Shown in pieces: positions 34,782 through 40,310 of a DNA stretch of 40,310 bases. The notes below the pieces were generated by a model. The model did no database searches. It was not told where the DNA came from and worked only from the letters and a program-made list of their open reading frames with translations. Every line of letters begins with the position of its first letter. The first letter of the stretch is position 1. The position numbers and the translations under genes were made by a program. The stretch is from Rhodanobacteraceae bacterium (GTDB lineage Bacteria > Acidobacteriota > Terriglobia > Terriglobales > Acidobacteriaceae), in assembly GCA_025350865.1 (NCBI GenBank), contig JANXWZ010000189.1:1-40310 (forward strand), in the 5' to 3' direction.

Positions 34782-35075
34782 ATGGCAAAGTTTGCGTTGT
34801 ATGGACGTTTGAAAGCCAAGCCCGGCAAAGAGGCCGAGGTGGAGGCGTTCCTGAAGCAGGGTGCGGTGATGGCCCAGGATGAGCCACAGACGATCAGCTG
34901 GTACGCCATCCGCGAGGATGATGGTGCTTTTGGCATCTTTGACACGTTTGACGATGAGTCCGGCCGGGAAGCACATCTTAACGGGGAAATCGCCAAAGCC
35001 CTGATGGCGAAGGCCGGCGAATTGCTTTCTGAACCACCTCACATCAGCAAGATCGCTATTTTGGCTGAGAAGTAA
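34782..35075 (+). CDS. Antibiotic-biosynthesis-monooxygenase-fold (ABM) protein
   Basis: 97 residues. AGGAGGAATTT before the ATG is a near-ideal SD. KFALYGRLKAKPGKEAEVEAFL and the DEPQTISWYAIREDDGAFGIFDTFDDESGREAHL block are typical of PF03992 dimeric alpha/beta barrels. Members include quinol monooxygenases (YgiN) and haem-degrading enzymes; the activity here is open. Its 3' end overlaps the converging dipeptidase gene by 20 bp. Confidence 0.85.
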   Translation: MAKFALYGRLKAKPGKEAEVEAFLKQGAVMAQDEPQTISWYAIREDDGAFGIFDTFDDESGREAHLNGEIAKALMAKAGELLSEPPHISKIAILAEK

Positions 35076-36198
35076 GCGATTCCGCGCGGGATTGAATCGC
35101 CGCGAAAACACGCATCAGGTTGCCGCCGAGGATCTTGTGCAGGTCCTCGGCGGTATACCCCTTGGCGAACAGGGCTTCGGTGATGCGGGGAAGGTCTGCG
35201 GCGGAGTCGATGCCCTGGGGAAGTTCCTGAATGCCATCGAAATCGGTTCCGATTCCTACATGGTCGAGGCCCATCGTCTGGATCATGTGGTCGAAGTGTG
35301 CTACGAGGGACTCGAATGGCGGGCGCGGAATTCGCGAAGTGAATTCCCGATCGACCTGATGCGATATGTGGAAGGGAACTGCCTGGCCAGCTTCGCGGAA
35401 GGGTTTTGAAGCGGCTTCGAAAGCAGTATCCCGCTCCGGCTTGAGGGCTCGCCATGCCTGCTGCCAGGTTGCGTCGATGAACGCTGGATAGAAGTTCACC
35501 AGCGCAACTCCGCCACGCGCTGCCAGAGCTCGAAGTTGCTCATCAGTCAGGTTTCGGTGGGATGGCGTGATGGTTCGGGAACTCGAGTGCGACGCAATCA
35601 CCGGCGTTTGTGAGGTCTCGAGGACATCCCAAAACGTTTTGTCGGAGACATGCGATATGTCCACCATCATTCCAAGGCGGTTCATCTCGCGGATCACCTC
35701 GCGCCCGAAATCCGTGAGGCCGTTGTGGATTGGCGCGTCACCCGACGAGTCGGCCCACTCGTTGTTATTCGCCCACGTCAGGGTCATGTAACGGATGCCG
35801 AGACGATGAAAAGTCCGCAGCAGTCCGAGGTCGTTCTCGATCGCGTGTCCACCCTCCAGACCAAGCACGATGGCAAACTTCCCATTGGCCTTGGCGTCGA
35901 GAATGTCGGCTGGACTAAGGCATAGCTGTAACTCGCTGGCGTGCCGCCGAACCTGCTCGTGGACGGCATCGGTCAGGGCCAGCGCGCGATGCGCGAAGTT
36001 GCCCGCGTGCTGCTCAGGTTCCACCCAGATGGCGAAGAACTCGGCTGCAAGGTTCCCCTTTCGCGCCGACGTGAGATTGATGTGGCCGCCGTTCAACTCA
36101 TCCAGAAAGGACCAGCCCTCATCCAGGAAACGCTGGGGAGTGTCGGCGTGGGTGTCGATGACGAGGGCGGAAGCGTGGATCGATGCGGCATCATTCAT
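35056..36198 (-). CDS. Membrane-dipeptidase family (M19) metallopeptidase
   Basis: 380 residues. The binuclear zinc site of renal dipeptidase-like enzymes is visible: His17/Asp19 in VIDTHADTPQR, the bridging Glu of LGLEGGHAIEN, His of MVDISHVSDKTFWDVL, His of VIASHSSSR, and the Asp in GIGTDFDGI. GEDL-type PPFESLVAHFDHM supports the fold. It hydrolyses dipeptides, including some with D-residues. No signal peptide is present, so it is likely cytoplasmic. It overlaps the converging ABM gene by 20 bp. Confidence 0.92.
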   Translation of the reverse strand: MNDAASIHASALVIDTHADTPQRFLDEGWSFLDELNGGHINLTSARKGNLAAEFFAIWVEPEQHAGNFAHRALALTDAVHEQVRRHASELQLCLSPADILDAKANGKFAIVLGLEGGHAIENDLGLLRTFHRLGIRYMTLTWANNNEWADSSGDAPIHNGLTDFGREVIREMNRLGMMVDISHVSDKTFWDVLETSQTPVIASHSSSRTITPSHRNLTDEQLRALAARGGVALVNFYPAFIDATWQQAWRALKPERDTAFEAASKPFREAGQAVPFHISHQVDREFTSRIPRPPFESLVAHFDHMIQTMGLDHVGIGTDFDGIQELPQGIDSAADLPRITEALFAKGYTAEDLHKILGGNLMRVFAAIQSRAESLTSQPK

Positions 36199-36268
36199 AG
36201 TCGTCTTGCGATGGTAGCAAGGGCAACGCCGAAGTCACAGGAGGAATCGTATTGACCGAGGTGAACCT

Positions 36269-36454
36269 ATGGCACACGGCGTAGATGCAACGAAAACCCC
36301 GGCTCGTCCTTCCCATGAAGCGACTGAGATCTCAGGCGAAGAATCGGACTCAAGCAAACTCGACAAGGCAGCGATGGAGGGCGCGAAGAGAGCACAAAAT
36401 CGAATCCACTCGGACGAGACGCAGAACCCGGGGAGCAGCGAGTTCACGAAGTGA
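36269..36454 (+). CDS. Small hydrophilic protein, unknown
   Basis: 61 residues, ATG with GAGGTGA 4 bases upstream. The composition is charged, low in hydrophobic residues and probably disordered: PSHEATEISGEESDSSKLDK and GAKRAQNRIHSDETQNPGSSEF. Such short Lys/Glu/Ser-rich proteins are frequent in acidobacteria but I recognise no named family. It is transcribed divergently from the dipeptidase gene. Confidence 0.5.
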   Translation: MAHGVDATKTPARPSHEATEISGEESDSSKLDKAAMEGAKRAQNRIHSDETQNPGSSEFTK

Positions 36455-36522
36455 ACATACCGTGAGCGGAAGAGCGTGGAAGTGCTCGTGTCGTGTGCGG
36501 GCCCTTCCGGTTGATCAGCAAC

Positions 36523-38091
36523 CTATATTCCGGGCGACGTATCAATCTCCCCCACGGTCATCTTAACCTGTGACTGAAACCGGTTCACAAGGTGGAACGG
36601 GGTAACGGTCATGGGTGTCCCTGGACATACTGTTAGCTGTGTCGCCTTGTCCTCTTGTTGTGGCTGATACCACCTGTCCAGTATCTTAATCGATGAGGTC
36701 CAAACCGGTGCGAATCCAATGTCGGCCAAGGCCGGACTGAGTTGTTTGCCGACCCATGCCGTTTGGATTTGCCAACCCGGTGGAACGGGGTGGGAAGTAT
36801 CGCAAGGAACTGGAGATTCGATGGCCGCAACCTGAACCAGCGCCGGTTGGTGGAACGGAACGCGGCATTGGATGTCTCCGTAAGTTTGCTTGCAAATTCC
36901 AACAAGCGGAACGGCAAAATCTTTTCCTGTCACAAATTCCACTTTTGCCGGTTTGCCGGGAGCAATCCGTGTCAGGGCGAGATCCACGGTCAGTGATAGC
37001 GGACCTGATTTGATGCTCGAGAGGAAGGTCTGATCGACCGCGACGACATAGGTCTCACTGCCGGTTTCGGTAGCTGTGACTCTTCGGTCGTCAATTCCCT
37101 GCCATGGACTGATCCAATGGGCACCACCGGGTGCGTTGATAGTCAGACGGATGTTGTCCGGCGTCACCGCCTCGCCATTGGGGATCCCAATAATGGCAAT
37201 CGGAACCTTCACGTACGTCAGCTTTTCGCTAAGGCGACTGATTCCGAGCCTATCCACCGAGGCTTTTGGGGCGACCGCGTGGATCGAATCCGCATGCCCC
37301 GGCTCCGGGAGCCCATAAATCCGCTCCAACATCGCCACATCGAATGGATCGCTGGCAGCGATCACCAGAGACACCGCCAGAGCAACCAGCAGTGTGCGGC
37401 CCAGCCAGACCTTGCGTCCCGAATATTGGACAAACAGAATTCCCGCGGAGAACGCCAGAATGATTGGAAGAATCAGCCGATCAGAGGAATAAGGAACAGA
37501 GGCCGGGGACGCAATAATCGTCGACGGAAAGAGAAATGCGGCAACAGCTATACAGACCGCTGCCCCCACCATCATTCCAATGATTCGCAGCAGGCTCGAT
37601 GTCACCGCCGAAATCGCAAAAATTGGGAGCACGACTGTGATCACGATTGTGAGCAGGCAATAAGCCAGCCCCGGAATGTACTGAAGCGGATGAAAGCCGG
37701 CTCGCAACAACAGCGCCATCTGGGCAGCAGTGAATGGCGCACAAACAAACAATCCCACGAACAGTAGCTTCTCGATCAGCAGCCATTGCCACCGATAAGG
37801 TCGCGTTATCCAGAACTGCTTAGTCCCGACCAGGTTTTCGTCATGTACTACCCTCGCAATCAAAAGCAACCATGAGACCGGCAGCAGGACCGTACATACT
37901 CTAGCCAGCGTCTCCAGATGGTTCTGGTCCAGTCGAAACCATGATCCTGGCGAGACCGCGACAGCAGATCCCTCGGACATCCAAAGAAGCGGATAAGCCC
38001 ACACGAACGCACAGGTCACGGCGAGGGTGAGCACGATCTCCGGCCAGAACTTCCGACAATCCTTGCGCAGTACAAGCAGAATCTGCTTCAC
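36523..38091 (-). CDS. ABC-2-like multi-pass membrane protein, unknown function
   Basis: 522 residues from a GTG at 38089-38091 (GAGGAAC upstream); an ATG 16 codons earlier has no SD. The start VKQILLVLRKDCRKFWPEIVLTLAVT is like ABC-2-type permeases (a polar Lys/Arg helix before the first membrane span). About seven membrane helices lie in the first 260 residues, then a soluble exported-side half with immunoglobulin-like strands and four Cys. No ATPase gene is adjacent, so if it is a transporter its motor is elsewhere. Codon use is less GC-biased than its neighbours. Confidence 0.7.
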   Translation of the reverse strand: MKQILLVLRKDCRKFWPEIVLTLAVTCAFVWAYPLLWMSEGSAVAVSPGSWFRLDQNHLETLARVCTVLLPVSWLLLIARVVHDENLVGTKQFWITRPYRWQWLLIEKLLFVGLFVCAPFTAAQMALLLRAGFHPLQYIPGLAYCLLTIVITVVLPIFAISAVTSSLLRIIGMMVGAAVCIAVAAFLFPSTIIASPASVPYSSDRLILPIILAFSAGILFVQYSGRKVWLGRTLLVALAVSLVIAASDPFDVAMLERIYGLPEPGHADSIHAVAPKASVDRLGISRLSEKLTYVKVPIAIIGIPNGEAVTPDNIRLTINAPGGAHWISPWQGIDDRRVTATETGSETYVVAVDQTFLSSIKSGPLSLTVDLALTRIAPGKPAKVEFVTGKDFAVPLVGICKQTYGDIQCRVPFHQPALVQVAAIESPVPCDTSHPVPPGWQIQTAWVGKQLSPALADIGFAPVWTSSIKILDRWYQPQQEDKATQLTVCPGTPMTVTPFHLVNRFQSQVKMTVGEIDTSPGI

Positions 38092-38204
38092 GCGTTCCTC
38101 TGTGTGAATATGAGGGAATTGTAGCGTGATTGCAATCACGGGACGCGAGTGACGGAGGGAACCTTTCGTAACCTTAGGAGTCGAAACGAAATTCGTGAGT
38201 TTGA

Positions 38205-38240
38205 TACAAAGAGAACCGCCCCACTAACAAGCTGGGGCGG
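38205..38240 (-). terminator. Terminator of the GlcG-like gene
   Basis: An 8-bp stem (CCGCCCCA with TGGGGCGG) and a 9-base loop. On the minus strand it is followed by TTCTCTTTG, 19 bases after the stop at 38260. Confidence 0.72.
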
Positions 38241-38259
38241 CTTCGGTTTTGCTATAGAA

Positions 38260-38664
38260 CTAAAGGGCGGCAGCACCAGCCTCCGCCACGGCCTGATCCT
38301 GCGCACCCAGGCCGCCGGAGACTCCGATCGCACCGATGACTTTGCCCTCGCGCAGCAGCGGGACGCCGCCGGCGAAGATCATCACCTTACCGTCGTTGGA
38401 GACGTTGATGCCGAAGAACTGGTCGCCCGACTGCGAGAGCGTTCCGAGGGTGCCGGTTTCGATGTCGAAGGCGCGGCTGGTCCAGGCCTTCTTCTGGGCA
38501 ATGTCAACTGATCCGAGCCAGGCTTTCTCCATGCGCTCGAAGGCAAGCAGGTAGCCGCCCGCGCAGACGACGGCAATGTTCATGGGCTGGCCGATTTCTT
38601 CTGCCTTGGCGGTGGCTGCGGCGATGATCTTGCGGGCTTCGGGGAGGGTTACGGTGTGTGACAT
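38260..38664 (-). CDS. GlcG/HbpS-like (DUF336) haem-binding-type protein
   Basis: 134 residues, ATG with GGAGAA upstream. LPEARKIIAAATAKAEEIGQPMNIAVVCAGGYLLAFERMEKA and KKAWTSRAF are the DUF336 opening. IFAGGVPLLREGKVIGAIGVSGGLGAQDQAVAEAG is the signature C-terminal loop. Relatives include HbpS, an octameric haem-binding protein, and GlcG of the glycolate locus. The His residues of HbpS haem contacts are not all evident, so the ligand is unsure. It stands alone with its own terminator. Confidence 0.9.
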   Translation of the reverse strand: MSHTVTLPEARKIIAAATAKAEEIGQPMNIAVVCAGGYLLAFERMEKAWLGSVDIAQKKAWTSRAFDIETGTLGTLSQSGDQFFGINVSNDGKVMIFAGGVPLLREGKVIGAIGVSGGLGAQDQAVAEAGAAAL

Positions 38665-38712
38665 AGGGGGATTCTCCGTTGAGATTGCTTGTATGGATGG
38701 ACAACGATGATC

Positions 38713-38950
38713 TTAGATTCCGGCAAGGATCGCCGCGACCGAGACCTGCTTGTGTTGGGCGATATAGGTAATAATCCCCTTCAGTGTTCCCAGTTTAATC
38801 GGCTTGTGTGACGGGACGGAGACAGTGTGCGGCACCGACCCAAGGCTCCGAAGGATGATATGGCTACCAGTCTGCCTCTCCCCGGAATTCCCAACGTCGG
38901 ATGAGATGACTTGCGAGGTCGCGCCCGTCAAGGTTCCTGGGAAGCTTCAT
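38713..38950 (-). pseudogene. hicA: HicA toxin, frameshifted
   Basis: From the ATG at 38948-38950 the frame gives MKLPRNLDGRDLASHLIRRWEFR, a normal HicA N-terminus, then runs into a stop. The other frame from the same point continues ERQTGSHIILRSLGSVPHTV and SHKPIKLGTLKGIITYIAQH, the canonical HicA body with its RQTGSH catalytic-His motif. Removing one base from the four-C run at 38880-38883 joins the two parts perfectly. HicA cleaves mRNA, so a loss mutation is selectively plausible; an assembly error is also possible. The gene overlaps the end of hicB (ATGA). Confidence 0.8.
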
Positions 38951-39156
38951 GCCACTTTCAGAGTCTGCTCGCGAACGGGGAGACGCACCGTTGCGGGAGC
39001 TTGCGAGTCGAAGTAGTAGGCTTTCGTTGCGTCAAGGACCATCGCGCAAAGTTCTTCCCATGTGTCGCCTTGCGTGAAGATCCCTGCACCCACGGCCGAA
39101 GCGCAGAATCCCCCATCTTCTTCATCGGGCGTGACTACGAAAACCAGTTCGTCCAT
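38947..39156 (-). CDS. hicB: HicB-like antitoxin
   Basis: 69 residues from the ATG at 39154-39156. DELVFVVTPDEEDGGFCASAVGAGIFTQGDTWEELCAMVLDATKAYYFD is the partial RNase H-like HicB fold with its F-x-Q-G-D-T-W-E-E-L phrase. The order antitoxin then toxin is hicBA, with a 4-base overlap into hicA. It has no separate DNA-binding domain, as in the short HicB class. A longer in-frame start (39192) lacks an SD. It ends close to the sdhB stop on the same strand. Confidence 0.8.
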   Translation of the reverse strand: MDELVFVVTPDEEDGGFCASAVGAGIFTQGDTWEELCAMVLDATKAYYFDSQAPATVRLPVREQTLKVA

Positions 39157-39198
39157 AGATGTGAGACTACGCCGGGGGTCCGGATAGTGCAATCATCG

Positions 39199-39954
39199 TT
39201 ACATGGCGAACAAGTCTTTCACCTGTTGGATGACCACATCGCGGCTGACGTCGGAGATGGCTTCGATCAGCGGTAGCTGCTTCGGGCAGGCGGCTACGCA
39301 GTTCTGGGCCATCCCGCACTCCTGAACGCCACCGTCGCCGGCCAGTGCGCGGAGACGTTCTTCCTTGAGGACCGAACCTGCGGGGTCCATGTTGAACAGC
39401 TTGGTCTGCGCGATGGTGGCTGCGCCGACGAAGTTGGTGGAGTCATTGAACTGCGGGCAGACCTCCATGCAGATGGTGCAGGAGATGCAGTTCGAAAGCG
39501 GGTAGCGCTGTTCCTGGATCTGCGGGAACTGGCGCGGGCCGGGCCCGAGGTCGTAGGAGCCGTCGATCGGCACCCAGGCCTTGACGGCCTTCAGGTTCTG
39601 GAAGAGGACCGAGCGGTCGACGGAGAGATCGCGCACGATGGGGAACTTTGAGAGTGGGGCGAGGGTGATCGGCTGCTCCAGCTTGTCGACCAGGGCGGAG
39701 CAGGCCATGCGGGCCTTCCCATTGATCAGCATCGCGCAGGAGCCGCAGATCTCCTCCAGGCAGTTGGAGTCGTAGGCGATGGCGGTGGTGGTGTCGCCAG
39801 TGTTGGTGACAGGGTTCGCCGCGATCTCGCCGAGCAGCGAGGTGACGTTCATGTTCGGGCGATAGGGAATCTCGAAGGTTTCAGTGCGCGCCGGGGTCTG
39901 CGGGTTGGGCTGGCGCTTGATCGAGACTTTGATGGTTTTCTGCGTGGTGGCCAT
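39199..39954 (-). CDS. sdhB: Succinate dehydrogenase/fumarate reductase iron-sulfur subunit
   Basis: 251 residues. The [2Fe-2S] ligands are in CLEEICGSCAMLINGKARMAC, the [4Fe-4S]/[3Fe-4S] ligands in CISCTICMEVCP and CGMAQNCVAACPKQLPL. It passes electrons from SdhA to the quinone. The long first cluster loop and lack of an MQM motif point to the Bacillus-type (B-type) complex II. It follows sdhA with a 131-bp gap that is filled by repeats. The ATG has GAGGGAA upstream. Confidence 0.93.
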   Translation of the reverse strand: MATTQKTIKVSIKRQPNPQTPARTETFEIPYRPNMNVTSLLGEIAANPVTNTGDTTTAIAYDSNCLEEICGSCAMLINGKARMACSALVDKLEQPITLAPLSKFPIVRDLSVDRSVLFQNLKAVKAWVPIDGSYDLGPGPRQFPQIQEQRYPLSNCISCTICMEVCPQFNDSTNFVGAATIAQTKLFNMDPAGSVLKEERLRALAGDGGVQECGMAQNCVAACPKQLPLIEAISDVSRDVVIQQVKDLFAM

Positions 39955-39968
39955 TGAAGATTCCCTCA

Positions 39969-40020
39969 GGGGCTAAAGCCCCATTTCTAGCCTGATTCTG
40001 TTGTCCGGGCTGAAGCCCGG
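39969..40020. repeat. Double-palindrome (REP-like) repeat, copy C, in the sdhA-sdhB gap
   Basis: GGGGCTAAAGCCCC (39969-39982), identical to copy A, then 22 bases later CCGGGCT-GA-AGCCCGG (40005-40020) and ACCTACC. It lies between two genes that should be co-transcribed. Confidence 0.75.
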
Positions 40021-40051
40021 ACCTACCTCAGATGCAAGTGCGAAAAGCAGG

Positions 40052-40076
40052 TCCTCCGCTGGGCGAAGGATGACAA
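40052..40076. repeat. Short hairpin plus ATGACA element
   Basis: TCCTCCGC-TGG-GCGAAGGA (one mismatch in the stem) followed by TGACAAAA. It resembles the hairpin and ATGACGACAGT element at the metH junction (19192-19237). Confidence 0.45.
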
Positions 40077-40085
40077 AAGGTGCCC

Positions 40086-40310
40086 TTAGGTGCTCGTATA
40101 GACGCGCGGACGCGGCTTGATCCAGCTGATGTCGACGTCCTCGAAGGTGATGCTTGGCGCGCCATTTACAAACGCGGCCTTGGTGGTCTTGAGGAACTTC
40201 TCATCGTTGCGATCCGGAAACTCCGGCTTGTAATGTGCGCCACGCGATTCGTCGCGGACGCGGGCGCCTTGGACGATGACGCGGGCGAGTTCCAGCATGT
40301 TACTAAGCTG
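40086..40310 (-). CDS. sdhA: Succinate dehydrogenase flavoprotein subunit, C-terminal end (cut by window edge)
   Basis: The last 74 codons only. LELARVIVQGARVRDESRGAHYKPEFPDRNDEKFLKTTKA is the conserved SdhA/FrdA C-terminal region, where Arg and His of RDESRGAH belong to the substrate/FAD-side active site. The sequence continues beyond 40310. SdhA oxidises succinate to fumarate with covalent FAD and sits upstream of sdhB on the same strand. The tail after the motif (WIKPRPRVYTST) is normal for B-type enzymes. Confidence 0.92.
   Translation of the reverse strand, partial: QLSNMLELARVIVQGARVRDESRGAHYKPEFPDRNDEKFLKTTKAAFVNGAPSITFEDVDISWIKPRPRVYTST

Overview
The window looks like about 40 kb of the chromosome of an Acidobacteriota bacterium, probably family Acidobacteriaceae (Terriglobus/Granulicella/Edaphobacter-like). 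This is an inference from gene content and style: high GC, frequent GTG and TTG starts, tightly packed short operons, short dispersed palindromes, a two-gene cobalamin methionine synthase, a Bacillus-type SdhB, and a type I plus a eukaryote-like type II glutamine synthetase side by side. No rRNA, tRNA, CRISPR array, transposase or prophage was seen.

Layout. 1-1546: a HigBA-type toxin-antitoxin pair (antitoxin cut by the window edge) and a Gfo/Idh/MocA dehydrogenase. 1717-4570: a TolC + EmrA-like efflux pair closed by a strong terminator. 4682-10882: Dps, a DedA-rhodanese fusion, a TonB-domain protein, a UbiD-like decarboxylase, a Tat-exported cupin and a DUF2252 protein. 10999-15829: three envelope proteins of unknown function. 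15922-17891: a frameshifted nuoI, an M50-like membrane metalloprotease and an HD-domain protein. 18055-21911: methionine synthase split into two overlapping genes. 22001-22991: a receiver-like protein and a DinB-like protein. 23105-25021: promoter, SAM-I-clan riboswitch, a threonine-synthase-family enzyme and a ubiquitin-like sulfur carrier. 25133-28154: a small membrane protein, an N-carbamoylputrescine amidase, a Phd/VapC pair and GSII. 28489-33158: GSI, NADP-isocitrate dehydrogenase, a second Phd/VapC pair and malate dehydrogenase. 33253-38664: two cyclophilins, a monooxygenase-fold protein, an M19 dipeptidase, a small hydrophilic protein, an ABC-2-like membrane protein and a GlcG/HbpS-like protein. 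38713-40310: HicBA with a frameshifted hicA, then sdhB and the 3' end of sdhA.

The most interesting unit is 23105-25021. A SAM-sensing leader before a threonine-synthase homologue that is co-transcribed with a sulfur-carrier protein makes little sense for threonine synthesis. It fits the recently described MetM/MetO route, in which O-phosphohomoserine plus a thiocarboxylated carrier gives homocysteine. MetH, encoded 1.5 kb upstream, would methylate that homocysteine, and the resulting SAM would close the loop at the riboswitch. The carrier's Gly-Gly is buried by a five-residue tail, so a processing protease is predicted.

Other themes are four toxin-antitoxin modules in one window, two single-base frameshifts (nuoI, hicA), and a family of double-palindrome repeats, one copy of which sits inside the sdhA-sdhB operon. 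Central carbon and nitrogen genes (icd, mdh, sdh, two glutamine synthetases) make this a core chromosomal region with accessory modules slotted between the housekeeping genes.
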